Of a stretch of 64,000 nucleotides of DNA, positions 44,344 to 53,454 are shown piece by piece. The stretch is from the NCBI RefSeq assembly GCF_020552705.1, contig NZ_JAJBZG010000002.1, positions 558,001 to 622,000 on the forward strand. Direction: 5' to 3'. A program made the translations under genes and the position numbers. The DNA is from Christiangramia sediminis (GTDB taxonomy: Bacteria; Bacteroidota; Bacteroidia; Flavobacteriales; Flavobacteriaceae). The notes under the pieces are model-generated. The model made no database searches. It worked only from the letters and a program-made list of their open reading frames with translations, and was not told the origin of the DNA. Position 1 is the first letter of the stretch. Each line of letters opens with the position of its first letter.

Positions 44344-45399
44344 TTAAATATTTATTTGTTTCAATCCGTTTAGGTCTAAGATCTTAATAGAATGTCCTTC
44401 AATTTCTATTAAACCATCCTTACGGAAACTCGATAGGGTGCGTATCAAACTTTCAGTGGCTATGCCAGCTGCACTGGCTAGATCTGAGCGGCGAATTTTA
44501 AAAGCTTGGGTGGGATTTTTACTAAGAGTGGTAGAAAAATCAATGAGGGTTTGAGCAGTTTTTGAATAAACTGAACTATAAACTAGATGCAATAACTGTT
44601 CGTGAACTTCCAAAATATTCTTATTCATAAGGTCCATAAATTCAAAGCAAACATGCTGATTGTTATTCAGTATTTCCTTTAAAATATTCTTTGAAATAGC
44701 CGCCAATTCTACAGGTTGTACTACGACAGCCGACTCATGATAAGCATTATTTTCAATAAAAGAAGTCAGGCCCAAAAATTCATCTTTTTTATGTAAGGCA
44801 GTTGTAAGCTCTTTCCCAGCCTTATTTATTTTAAAAGATTTCACTACCCCCTTTAAGATTAAATAGATTCTATTGGTGTGTTCTCCCTCACTATATACAA
44901 GCTCACTCTCATTATAATTCAAAATTTCGCCACGCATTTCAAAAAAGTTTTTTAGTTCAGATAAATTCCTCACCGAATTTCCGTTCTCAGTGGTGGAATT
45001 TCTCTTTTCTGAAAATATTTTCGTGAGACTTTCTGATTTTGTTATTCTACTTTTTATAGCTTTTAGTAAGTCCTCTTCTTCAAAAGGCTTGGTAAGATAA
45101 TCATCTGCACCCATCTGCATCCCCTTTCTTATGTCAACATACTCTGTTTTAGCCGAAATAAAAATAAAAGGGATATGCGAGGTAGAAAAATCAAGACTCA
45201 CTGCTTCAAGCACTTCGTACCCGTCAACCTCTGGCATCATAATATCACAAATTATCAAATCTGGTAAAAACTCCTTAACCCCCATTATTCCCTTTCTACC
45301 AGTAGAAGCCTTAGCGACCTGGTAACCCTCAAGCTCGAGTAACTCAGCAGTATTATCCAGTAATACCAAATCGTCTTCTATGATAAAAATTTTTTTCAT
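44344..45399 (-). CDS. Response regulator receiver fused to a CRP/FNR-type transcription factor
   Basis: 351 residues. REC domain 1-120: acidic pocket EDD (8-10), phospho-acceptor Asp52 in ICDIMMPEVDG, Lys104 in DDYLTKPF. A linker to ~150 is followed by a cNMP-binding-type beta-roll (150-270, GEHTNRIYLILKGVVKSF) and a CRP-type helix-turn-helix (about 290-345: RRSDLASAAGIATESLIRTLSSF). In the recognition helix the Glu and Arg that contact the GA step in CRP and FNR are kept; the FNR Ser is Ile. No FNR-type cysteine cluster. No histidine kinase is adjacent. Ten matching dyads surround it, so it is the probable regulator of this island. It is preceded by an unusually strong Shine-Dalgarno (AGGGGAGG). 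Confidence 0.92.
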   Translation of the reverse strand: MKKIFIIEDDLVLLDNTAELLELEGYQVAKASTGRKGIMGVKEFLPDLIICDIMMPEVDGYEVLEAVSLDFSTSHIPFIFISAKTEYVDIRKGMQMGADDYLTKPFEEEDLLKAIKSRITKSESLTKIFSEKRNSTTENGNSVRNLSELKNFFEMRGEILNYNESELVYSEGEHTNRIYLILKGVVKSFKINKAGKELTTALHKKDEFLGLTSFIENNAYHESAVVVQPVELAAISKNILKEILNNNQHVCFEFMDLMNKNILEVHEQLLHLVYSSVYSKTAQTLIDFSTTLSKNPTQAFKIRRSDLASAAGIATESLIRTLSSFRKDGLIEIEGHSIKILDLNGLKQINI

Positions 45400-45412
45400 G
45401 ATCCTCCCCTGT
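45400..45412 (-). promoter_or_regulatory. Strong Shine-Dalgarno of the REC-CRP gene
   Basis: The minus strand reads AGGGGAGGATC directly before the ATG. Such a sequence is unusual in Bacteroidetes, where most genes lack a clear Shine-Dalgarno. It supports the start at 45399. No island operator precedes this gene; only a half-site (ATCA at 45443-45446) is seen. Confidence 0.6.
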
Positions 45413-45575
45413 ATTTTGAATCAATCCTTGTAGATAGTTAATTATCAAAATTTTCAAGACATTTCCATAGCGTCAGAATAAAATTCATATAGATAAAGAA
45501 ATTAAGCTCAAAAAAATTCACACATAAATTTAGTGAAAAATAGGCTATTAAATTTATGTCCATAAAATAGTAAAC

Positions 45576-45618
45576 TGATGAAAATCATATAAATAGATCT
45601 TTTATTTAGCTAGCTTCA
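45576..45618 (+). promoter_or_regulatory. Island operator 4 with -7 box (lipoprotein)
   Basis: TGAT-GAAA-ATCA (45576-45587, exact), 23 bases, then TAGCTTCA (45611-45618). The ATG at 45632 follows 13 bases later. Confidence 0.7.
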
Positions 45619-45631
45619 TTTCAAATAAAAA

Positions 45632-46504
45632 ATGATGAAAACCCTGTTTATTTTAATGTTGATTTTAAGTTTTTTTTCCTGCCAGGATGACCCAAAAGAA
45701 TCCAAGTCTTCAGCACCTGATGAGCCATTAGAGTTTGAAACGGAAATTCCCCGGGAAGCTCAGGAAGAATTGGAATTTTTAAAAGAGAATAGCTTAAAAT
45801 TTAAAGTAGATTCTTTACTTCTTGAAGAAGACGATAGCGATGTTTTAAAAGATCTTATAACCTCTAAATCCTACCTTAAAATTGAAGATTATTATATGTT
45901 GAATTTGAAATACCCCCTTTTAAACGAGAATATTAAGAGTTCTTACGCAAACTTTAATGATTATATGACCAGAGAGTTTATAGATTTAAATAAAATGGAG
46001 AGCGATATAACTACAAAGAAAGAAGGAAGTGGCGATTCATTGGAAATTATAAAACATCCTGAAATTAGAAGAATAGACTATAAAATATACCAGGTTAATG
46101 AGCAGTATATTAGTATACTTTTTTATAAAGAAAATTATTTTTCTGATTATCCGCTGCCATCTTATTCATTTCAAACCTTAAATTATGATCTGGAACATGC
46201 AGTATTCATGAAGTATGAAGATTTCTTTTTAAATAATACGGAAGATGAATTTCTATTAATATTAAATGATATTCTTAGAAAGAAAATCAATTCCGGGGAG
46301 ATATATTATAGTTGCTGGGAAATTTCAAAAGAAGACTTTTATAATTACAAGAATAACTTTGTATTAAATCATAACGGCATTGAGTATTATTTCGACGATT
46401 GCATAATGTGTCCCTCCTCCACAGGTATCTTTTCTATTAAAATTCCTTTTGATATTTTGAGATCTATTCTCAGAAAACACAATACAGACCGCATTTTCTC
46501 CTGA
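45632..46504 (+). CDS. Lipoprotein with a DUF3298-like domain
   Basis: 290 residues. The signal MMKTLFILMLILSFFSC ends in a lipobox. A charged spacer (PKESKSSAPDEPLEFETEIPREAQEEL) precedes a C-terminal ~200-residue region resembling PdaC/RsiV-type DUF3298 (LNYDLEHAVFMKYEDFFLN, IPFDILRSIL). Divergent from the REC-CRP gene and directly behind operator 4. Because of its place next to the regulator, it could sense or adapt the envelope to the island signal (inference). Confidence 0.7.
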   Translation: MMKTLFILMLILSFFSCQDDPKESKSSAPDEPLEFETEIPREAQEELEFLKENSLKFKVDSLLLEEDDSDVLKDLITSKSYLKIEDYYMLNLKYPLLNENIKSSYANFNDYMTREFIDLNKMESDITTKKEGSGDSLEIIKHPEIRRIDYKIYQVNEQYISILFYKENYFSDYPLPSYSFQTLNYDLEHAVFMKYEDFFLNNTEDEFLLILNDILRKKINSGEIYYSCWEISKEDFYNYKNNFVLNHNGIEYYFDDCIMCPSSTGIFSIKIPFDILRSILRKHNTDRIFS

Positions 46505-46541
46505 CTGGGTCTACAGCCCATAAAAACTGAAAGATTTCAGT

Positions 46542-49199
46542 TTAAATTTTCACAAGCCCCAGGCGTTTGACAATTTGTGAAATTAAAAGTGAAAATAGGG
46601 CGAACAACACTACTAGTAGAATCTGATTGAAATCTAGAGTAACCAGGGATAGAGTTTCACGTAGAAAGGGAATATAATATCCCATATAGGTTATAAGAAT
46701 TGAAACTACCAGTGAAATCCAAACCCATGGATTAGAAGTAACCTCATTTTTAAAGAATGAAGTTTTCCAGGAGGGTAAATTGAAGATATTAAACAATTGA
46801 GCTAATACCAAAGTGTAAAAAGCCATATTATTTATTGTCAGGCTGGGTAAATTCAATTTGAAATTCGCATAAATTACTATACCTATTACTGCAATTGTAA
46901 TAGAAAGCCCATAAATAACAGTTGCCAGCCAGTGATCTTTTGTTAGAATCTGCTCTTGCGGATCTCTGGGAGAGTTTAACATGATACCCTTGCTACCTTT
47001 TCCCATTCCTAATGCCAGTGCTGGAAAAATATCAGTTACTAAGTTTAAATATAGAATTTGTAAAGGGAGCAGGGGTAATGGTAAATTAGTTAAAGAAGCG
47101 GTAGCAACGGAAATAACCTCAGCGAGATTACAGGAAACAAGGAAAATTACGAAATACCGGATATTTTCAAAAATTGCCCGTCCCTGATGTATAGCTAATC
47201 TAAGGGCTGTGAATTTATCATCCATTAAAATAACATCGGCCACTTCCTTGGCTGCTTCTGTTCCGCGGATACCCATGGCAATGCCTATATCTGCTTTTTT
47301 TAGAGCCGGGGCATCATTCACTCCATCACCTAGCATTCCTACTACTCCCTCATGTTTCTGATAAAAACTGACCAGATCTAGTTTTTGTTTTGGTAACATC
47401 CGTGCAAATACAGAAGCATTCAATAAGAGCTTCTCTTGCTTTAGAGTAATTTTTTCAAAGTCGGGATAGTCTGAGCCAAGCACTGTTTTTTCATTGACAT
47501 TCTCCAACCCTACCAGACCAATTTCCTGGGCTATTTTTAAGGATGTTCCCGGATGATCACCGGTGAGCATTTTTACCTGTATCCCGGCATCTTTATAAAT
47601 TTTTATTGCTTGTGCGATATCCTGCCTTGGCGGGTCAAGAAATCCTACAATTCCTATCAACACCAATTCCTCCAATAATTTCTCCTGTGCCGGAATATCT
47701 GTAGTGTTTCTATAGGCAAAAGCCAATACTCTCAAACCATGAGAAGCCAGATTATCTGCACAGTTATTCCATGCATGAGCATCTGTAAGCTTTTTTTCCC
47801 CGCCTGCCACCAATATATATTCACAATACTTCAAAACATTTTCCGGCGCGCCCTTTACACAGGTGATAAATTTTCCATGATCTTCATTCAGCGTTAGCAT
47901 TAATTTAAGTTCCGCATCAAATGGCATTTCGTTTACTTCAGGATATCCTTCTGCAATAGCATTAGCCTGGTATGAAGTATTGTTTACAAATTCCATTAAA
48001 GCCGTATCTATGGCATCGCCATTAGCTTTTGATTTTTTTGGATTTGAATTATTACATAAAACTGCAACTTTTATTAGTTGATCCAGATCGGGTTCATTTT
48101 TATGAGTTTTTAGATTTTTTTGATCTATCGGATTTTCCAGATCAATTTTAGAATTTTCAAACACAATGCTTCGAACAGCCATTTTATTTTCGGTAAGGGT
48201 TCCCGTTTTGTCTGTACAGATAATATTTGTTTCCCCTAAGGTTTGGACCGATTCCAATCTCTTGATCACAACTTTTTGTTTAGATAATTTAAGCATGCCC
48301 CTGGCCAGGGTTATAGTAGCAACCACAGGAAGTCCTTCAGGAATAGCAGCGACAGCCAATGCGATCCCGGTTTTTATCATTAAAACTGGATCATTAGCCG
48401 TTAAAAATCCGGTCATTGCTATAAGGACCGCTAAAACCACCGTAAATAATATAAGCCAGTGGGTCAAAGAATTAAGCTTTTTTTCCAGGGGTGTACGCTT
48501 CTTTTCAGCTTCCTGGGTCATATAACTAATTTGCCCTATAGCCGTTTCATCCCCCGTAGCTGTTACTACTGCTTTTGCGTTCCCACGGGCAATTATTGTC
48601 CCATTAAATATCATATTAATACGTTCTGTAAGACGTGTTTCTAATGGAAGCGTGTCCAGTTTTTTTTCTACCTGTTCACTTTCACCGGTAAGCATAGATT
48701 CTTTCAGGGAGAGGCTTTTCTGAGCTATTAATCTTGCGTCGGCAGGGACTACATCCCCCGCCTGCAGTAAAATAATATCTCCGGGGACCAGTGATCGAGA
48801 AGCTAAACGTCGTTCTTCTCCATCCCGGATAACAGTAGATTCTGTTTCCACCATTTTTTGAAGGGCGACCAGAGAGCGCATCGCCTGCCATTCCATAAAA
48901 AACCCAATTAGTACGGTGATAAAAACCACAAAAAGAATAGCAAAGCCTTCAATAATTTCATTGAATAAGAAAGCAAGTATCATCGCCCCTAACAGGATAT
49001 AAATAATAGGACTTAAGAACTGCTCGAGAAAAATTTCCCAAACGCTTTTGGCTTTCTTGCGTTTAAGAATATTTTCTCCACATAATTTCAGGCGTTCAGA
49101 AGCAAAGCTTGCATTTAAACCCTTTTCAGAATTAGATTGCAAACGTTCTAAGACATTTTTTATAAGAAGCGAATGAGCATCGGGTAACATAGATACCAT
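46542..49199 (-). CDS. P-type cation ATPase, Ca2+-ATPase-like (type II)
   Basis: 885 residues. TGES near 171-174, phosphorylation motif DKTGT near 330, and GDGVNDAPAL in the P domain. Ion-site positions of SERCA-type pumps are kept: PEGLP in M4 (Glu309 equivalent), CNLAEV in M5 (Asn768, Glu771) and NLVTD in M6 (Asn796, Asp800), which favours Ca2+ over K+, Na+ or Mg2+. Ten membrane segments expected. Third gene of a minus-strand operon behind two Usp genes; its own upstream gap (83 bases) has no operator. Start may be ATG 49199 or 49190. Confidence 0.9.
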   Translation of the reverse strand: MVSMLPDAHSLLIKNVLERLQSNSEKGLNASFASERLKLCGENILKRKKAKSVWEIFLEQFLSPIIYILLGAMILAFLFNEIIEGFAILFVVFITVLIGFFMEWQAMRSLVALQKMVETESTVIRDGEERRLASRSLVPGDIILLQAGDVVPADARLIAQKSLSLKESMLTGESEQVEKKLDTLPLETRLTERINMIFNGTIIARGNAKAVVTATGDETAIGQISYMTQEAEKKRTPLEKKLNSLTHWLILFTVVLAVLIAMTGFLTANDPVLMIKTGIALAVAAIPEGLPVVATITLARGMLKLSKQKVVIKRLESVQTLGETNIICTDKTGTLTENKMAVRSIVFENSKIDLENPIDQKNLKTHKNEPDLDQLIKVAVLCNNSNPKKSKANGDAIDTALMEFVNNTSYQANAIAEGYPEVNEMPFDAELKLMLTLNEDHGKFITCVKGAPENVLKYCEYILVAGGEKKLTDAHAWNNCADNLASHGLRVLAFAYRNTTDIPAQEKLLEELVLIGIVGFLDPPRQDIAQAIKIYKDAGIQVKMLTGDHPGTSLKIAQEIGLVGLENVNEKTVLGSDYPDFEKITLKQEKLLLNASVFARMLPKQKLDLVSFYQKHEGVVGMLGDGVNDAPALKKADIGIAMGIRGTEAAKEVADVILMDDKFTALRLAIHQGRAIFENIRYFVIFLVSCNLAEVISVATASLTNLPLPLLPLQILYLNLVTDIFPALALGMGKGSKGIMLNSPRDPQEQILTKDHWLATVIYGLSITIAVIGIVIYANFKLNLPSLTINNMAFYTLVLAQLFNIFNLPSWKTSFFKNEVTSNPWVWISLVVSILITYMGYYIPFLRETLSLVTLDFNQILLVVLFALFSLLISQIVKRLGLVKI

Positions 49200-49281
49200 T
49201 ATTTGAATTATTAAACCAACATCTGAAAAACCTCACTTTGTAAATATTCTTTAAACTCAATTTACTCCTTATATGTCTAGT

Positions 49282-50136
49282 CTATTTCTCTGTTTTTATA
49301 CCAGAAGGGATAACTAAAAATGGAATATTAGTATGATAGACCAACTGATTGATCACAGGTTTAAATAAGATGTTTTCAAAAAATGAATGTTTATTATTTA
49401 CCATTATGATAAGGTCAATTTCATTGTCTTTTTGAAATTTCTCTATAGCATGTGCTATGTCTTCCCCTTCTGTGATATGTAAAATGGGTTTATTGGGAGC
49501 AAAGTAATTCATGATCAATTTCTTATTCCCTATCTGCGCACTATTCTGAGGTTCACCTTCGTAAACATTTAATATATGCAGGTGCCCCTTATATAAATTC
49601 TGGAATTCTTTAATTAAATCTAGATCCCTTTCGATGATATTCTTATAGTCTGTGGCAAAAAGAGCTTCGCCAGGAATTTTAAAAGTATACTTAGAAGGCA
49701 CCGCCAGTACTGGACATTTTACTTTTTTGATAGTATACATGGTATGGGTACCTAGAAAAATTTCCCTGGATCCAGTAGCTCCCTGTGTGCCCATTACTAT
49801 TAATTCTATTTTTTTTTGTTCTATAACATCTTTAATTTCACTTACCAACACATTAAAGGATACTATAGTTTCAAATTGATGTTTGCTATTTCTAAATTCA
49901 TCAATTAAATCCTGCTTTAATTTTTTAATGTTTTCTTCAGCATTGTTTTTAATGATATCCATTAATTCCAGTGAGGAAAAACTATTGAGCATTTTTCCGG
50001 AATGATAAACAGCTGGTGTATAGGTATGCAACAAATAAAATCGGCATTTTTGATTTTTAAACAATTGAAGAGCATAACGCATAGCATTATGTGCATTCTT
50101 AGAAAAATCTGTTGGTAAGAGTATATTTTTCATCAT
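49282..50136 (-). CDS. Tandem-domain universal stress protein, Usp-B
   Basis: 284 residues, two UspA domains. Domain 1: MKNILLPTDFSKNAHNAMRYALQLFK, ending in IVMGTQGATGSREIFLGTHTMYTIKKVKCPVLAVP (complete G2xG9xS/T ATP loop). Domain 2 from ALFATDYKNIIERDLDLIKEF is shorter and lacks the loop. Middle gene of the operon with Usp-C (9 bases upstream) and the P-type ATPase. Confidence 0.9.
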   Translation of the reverse strand: MMKNILLPTDFSKNAHNAMRYALQLFKNQKCRFYLLHTYTPAVYHSGKMLNSFSSLELMDIIKNNAEENIKKLKQDLIDEFRNSKHQFETIVSFNVLVSEIKDVIEQKKIELIVMGTQGATGSREIFLGTHTMYTIKKVKCPVLAVPSKYTFKIPGEALFATDYKNIIERDLDLIKEFQNLYKGHLHILNVYEGEPQNSAQIGNKKLIMNYFAPNKPILHITEGEDIAHAIEKFQKDNEIDLIIMVNNKHSFFENILFKPVINQLVYHTNIPFLVIPSGIKTEK

Positions 50137-50145
50137 TTAGGGAAT

Positions 50146-50994
50146 TTAGATCCGTTGTAAATTTTGTAGTACTAGAAACGGAATTTGAATCTTTAAGCCA
50201 ATCTTTTCAATGGAAGAGGTATACAATATATTTTCAAGGTAAGAATGACGTGCATTGGTCATTACCAAAAGATCAATATGCTTATCCTGAACATAGGCAT
50301 TGACGGTTTCAGTTATATCCTTGCCTGGGACCCTATCGAATTTCACATCAATTCCGGAAGTAAAAGACTCTATAAAATTCTTATTTTCCTTTTGTCTTGA
50401 TGACAGCTCCTTACTATTAGAAATATATAAGAAGTGTAATCTTGCGGCATAACTTTTAGCGATGCTACAAATAAGTTTAAGTTCCCGGCGCTTGAAAGGA
50501 AGTAAAAAATCAGTTGAAAATAATATATTCTGTGGATGCAAACCATGATAACTTTCTGGAACAGCAAGAACGGGACATTTAACATATTTTATAACCTGTA
50601 GGGTATTACTCCCAAAGGTTATTTTTTTATCCCCGGTCTTAACCCGGGTTCCCATTATTATCAGATCTACGTCTTCAAGATCGGCATAATCCCTGGTCTC
50701 ATCCAGGAGTAAACCAAATTTGGCAATACTAGAGATTTTATGTTTTGGATTTGGTGATATTTTTTTTATTTCTTCTTCTATGCCATATAATTTAGTAGTC
50801 ACCATTTTAGAAATACGTTGTTGTAAGCTTTTTAAAAAATGGGGTTCCATTAGAGGATCTAACTGATAAACTTCAGCTGCATAGGCATGCATGATATAAA
50901 TTTCACAAATTTCATACTTAAATAGTTCCACCCCTAATTTAGTAGCATTTTCTGCATTCTTTGAAAAATCGGTGGGAATCAATATTTTTCGCAT
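50146..50994 (-). CDS. Tandem-domain universal stress protein, Usp-C
   Basis: 282 residues. Domain 1 MRKILIPTDFSKNAENATKLGVELFK, with a modified loop IIMGTRVKTGDKKITFGSNTLQVIKYVKCPVLAVP. Domain 2 from ILFSTDFLLPFKRRELKLI. First gene of the Usp-C, Usp-B, ATPase operon, 22 bases downstream of the -7 box of operator 5. Confidence 0.9.
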   Translation of the reverse strand: MRKILIPTDFSKNAENATKLGVELFKYEICEIYIMHAYAAEVYQLDPLMEPHFLKSLQQRISKMVTTKLYGIEEEIKKISPNPKHKISSIAKFGLLLDETRDYADLEDVDLIIMGTRVKTGDKKITFGSNTLQVIKYVKCPVLAVPESYHGLHPQNILFSTDFLLPFKRRELKLICSIAKSYAARLHFLYISNSKELSSRQKENKNFIESFTSGIDVKFDRVPGKDITETVNAYVQDKHIDLLVMTNARHSYLENILYTSSIEKIGLKIQIPFLVLQNLQRI

Positions 50995-51016
50995 GATGGT
51001 AACTTTAAAAGAACTT

Positions 51017-51059
51017 TAAAATTACATAAGCTTAGGATTTGAAAGTATGATATTGGTCA
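51017..51059 (-). promoter_or_regulatory. Island operator 5 with -7 box (Usp-C operon)
   Basis: TGAT-ATTG-GTCA (51048-51059; one mismatch), 23 bases, then TAATTTTA on the minus strand (51017-51024). Leads into the Usp-C, Usp-B, ATPase operon. Confidence 0.65.
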
Positions 51060-51368
51060 TTCCTGTTATCTTCTTAACCAGAAATTTTAAAAATTTTTCA
51101 TCATCATTGGTGAATGATTAAAATCTTATTAAAATCACCTAACCCTTTCATTAGGTGCTACAATAATTTGAGACTAATTCATCCCAATAATTACGTACTT
51201 AATTTACATCCACATTCCAACTAGAAAAATATTGTTCTGTTAGCCTTTGATATTTTACTAAGCTTAGGATGATATCGCAAACTTGCATACGCTTAAAAGT
51301 AGAATTCTCTATAAACTCTTAATAAAAAGGAATGATTTTTTCCTAAAGTAAATCTATTTGATACTAAC

Positions 51369-51411
51369 TGATAAATATCATTTTTCCAGCATTTGAAGTT
51401 AATTAAATTTA
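51369..51411 (+). promoter_or_regulatory. Island operator 6 with -7 box (TerB-SDR-Prx operon)
   Basis: TGATAAATATCA (51369-51380, exact), 23 bases, then TAAATTTA (51404-51411). The ATG at 51429 follows 17 bases later. Confidence 0.75.
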
Positions 51412-51428
51412 ACTACAATTTACTAATA

Positions 51429-51845
51429 ATGAAACATATAGACCCAGTTCAGAATTTGTTTTATCAGAAGCTAGGAGAATTGTTCTACGCTATTGCGGCG
51501 GCTGATAAAGTTGTACGAGAGGAAGAATTCAAAATGCTCAAGGATCTGGTTTTGTCCCGCTGGATAGATATTGATGATTATATAGATTCTTTTGGAACCG
51601 ACTCTGCTTATCAAATGGAGATCGTGTTTGAGTGGTTTGATTATGAAGGAGTGGACGCTCAGGAATGTTATGAGAGTTTCCGGGAATTTATGCTGGAACA
51701 TCAGGAGTTATTTACGGAAAAACGGAAAAAATTAATTTTAGAGACAGCAAGCAAAATAGCCCGGGTGTTTTCCGGGATCAACAAGTCTGAACTCGTCATC
51801 CTCTCTAAATTGGATGCTTTATTCAAAAAGACTTCCAAGAATTAA
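51429..51845 (+). CDS. TerB-like tellurite resistance-type protein
   Basis: 138 residues from the ATG at 51429; an in-frame TTG at 51393 would begin within the promoter. All helical; FYQKLGELFYAIAAADKVVREEEFKMLKDLV is the typical first helix pair of TerB/DjlA domains with acidic residues that may bind divalent metal. Role unknown. First gene of a likely operon with the SDR (62 bases) and the peroxiredoxin (64 bases). Confidence 0.75.
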   Translation: MKHIDPVQNLFYQKLGELFYAIAAADKVVREEEFKMLKDLVLSRWIDIDDYIDSFGTDSAYQMEIVFEWFDYEGVDAQECYESFREFMLEHQELFTEKRKKLILETASKIARVFSGINKSELVILSKLDALFKKTSKN

Positions 51846-51907
51846 TTAGCTATAGAGGAGTAAAAATTGACTTACCTCAAATCCTGTATTAATAAAAATG
51901 TTATAAG

Positions 51908-52669
51908 ATGAAAAAATTAAAAAATAAGGTTGCCCTTATTACCGGTGGAGCCGGGGGAATAGGTTTAGCTACAGCCAAACTATTTTTGGAAGAAGGCGCC
52001 AAAGTAATGCTCGTGGATGTTAACGAAGGTGAACTGAAGAAAATTGAAGAGTCCATAAATTCTAAAGATTTGGCTTATTGCGTGGCTAATGTGGCTACTT
52101 CCAAAGATACCAGTACTTACCTAAACACCACACTTCAGAAATTTGGGAAGATTGATATATTTTTTAACAATGCCGGAATTGAAGGGGATTTTCATCCAAT
52201 TTCTGAATATCCGGAGGAGATGTTTGATAAAGTTATAGCTGTAAATTTAAAAGGAGTTTGGCTAGGCTGCCAGCAGGTGATCCCAAAAATGGAAAATGGG
52301 GGTAGTGTAATGATCACCTCTTCTGTTGCCGGTCTCAAAGGATTTAAAGGTTTAGGAGCATATGTCACTTCAAAACACGCCTTAATAGGAATTATGAGAG
52401 TAGCAGCTTTAGAGTTTGCAGATCGCCAGATTCGCGTGAACACAATTCATCCCGGGCCTGTGAATAACAGGATGATGCGTTCTATAGAAAAGCAAATTTC
52501 ACCTAACAACCCCACCGAAGCTGAAAAAGGTTTTGAAGCCAGCATCCCTTTTGGGAGATATGCCGAATCTCAGGAGATTGCTAATATGGCTTTATTCCTG
52601 GCCTCCTCAGAAAGTTCATACATTACTGGAACTACGCAGGTAGTTGACGGTGGAATGCTGCTTTTATAA
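51908..52669 (+). CDS. Short-chain dehydrogenase/reductase
   Basis: 253 residues, classical SDR: TGGAGGIG at the NAD site, NNAG, catalytic Ser in ITSSVAG, Tyr-x3-Lys in AYVTSKHAL, and the C-terminal GTTQVVDGGMLLL. The Asp after strand 2 (LVDVNE) favours NAD(H) over NADP(H). Substrate unknown. Likely cotranscribed with TerB-like and peroxiredoxin genes. Confidence 0.9.
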   Translation: MKKLKNKVALITGGAGGIGLATAKLFLEEGAKVMLVDVNEGELKKIEESINSKDLAYCVANVATSKDTSTYLNTTLQKFGKIDIFFNNAGIEGDFHPISEYPEEMFDKVIAVNLKGVWLGCQQVIPKMENGGSVMITSSVAGLKGFKGLGAYVTSKHALIGIMRVAALEFADRQIRVNTIHPGPVNNRMMRSIEKQISPNNPTEAEKGFEASIPFGRYAESQEIANMALFLASSESSYITGTTQVVDGGMLLL

Positions 52670-52733
52670 CTTAGGATTACAATTTTCAAAAAAATGTTTT
52701 TATAAAAAGTTTTAGCTTTTAAATCGTGAAATA

Positions 52734-53408
52734 ATGGAAAACTTAGAAAATAATAACCTAAATATTATGCCCCGTATTGGAGATAATGCCCCAGATTTTG
52801 ATGCTATGACGACTCACGGGAAAATATATTTTTCAGATTTTGCCAGTGGAAAATGGGTGGTGTTATTCTCCCATCCGGCAGATTTCACTCCGGTTTGTAC
52901 CACAGAACTTATTGGATTTGCTGAAAAAAAGAAAGAGTTTGAAGCTTTGGAAACAAAACTCATCGGGTTAAGCATAGATAGTATACATTCCCATCTGGCC
53001 TGGATCAATAATGTAAAGGAAAAAACAGGGGTATATCTTGATTTTCCTATTATTGCCGATATCGATATGAAGGTTTCTAAACTGTATGGGATGCTGCAAC
53101 CCAATGAACATGAAACAGAAGCTGTTCGGGCTGTCTTTTTTATAGATCCGTTTTTTAATATACGGTTGATAATGTATTATCCTTTAAATATTGGTAGAAA
53201 TATGGATGAAATTTTAAGAGTGCTTGAAGCTTTACAAATTTCTGATAAGCATAAGGTGGCCATGCCTTTAAATTGGAAAAGAGGCGATAAAGTAATAGTT
53301 CCTCCTCCAAAAAATCTTAAGGAAATGGAAAGCAGGCTTACAGATAATTCGAATGAGAAAGTAGATTTTTATTTAATAAAAAAGGAATTAAAATCGAAAC
53401 ATAATTAA
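52734..53408 (+). CDS. Peroxiredoxin, Prx6 (1-Cys) type, island copy
   Basis: 224 residues. Peroxidatic Cys55 in HPADFTPVCTTELIGF; LNIGRNMDEILRVLEALQ and PLNWKRGDKVIVPPPKN match the Prx6 C-terminal region. Clearly a paralogue of the protein at 7470-8114, with extra N-terminal residues (MENLENNNLNI). Last gene of the operon behind operator 6, so this copy is probably reserved for the island's stress condition. An internal ATG at codon 12 is a possible start. Confidence 0.93.
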   Translation: MENLENNNLNIMPRIGDNAPDFDAMTTHGKIYFSDFASGKWVVLFSHPADFTPVCTTELIGFAEKKKEFEALETKLIGLSIDSIHSHLAWINNVKEKTGVYLDFPIIADIDMKVSKLYGMLQPNEHETEAVRAVFFIDPFFNIRLIMYYPLNIGRNMDEILRVLEALQISDKHKVAMPLNWKRGDKVIVPPPKNLKEMESRLTDNSNEKVDFYLIKKELKSKHN

Positions 53409-53454
53409 CAGTATAAATGCACCCCGATAATTTAATTAAAATAGCAGAATTCAG

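Larger units (their letters stand above)
50995..51428. other. Divergent intergenic region, 434 bases
   Basis: Between Usp-C (leftward) and the TerB-like gene (rightward). It contains operator 5 (leftward) and operator 6 (rightward), and a direct repeat of TAAGCTTAGGAT at about 51027 and 51259. Extra half-sites (TGAT near 51250 and 51270) are probably chance. No ORF seen. Confidence 0.6.

Noticed and set aside
51241-51290. Extra TGAT half-sites and the TAAGCTTAGGAT direct repeat as operators
   Set aside because: The second half-site is missing in each case and no -7 box is at 23 bases.
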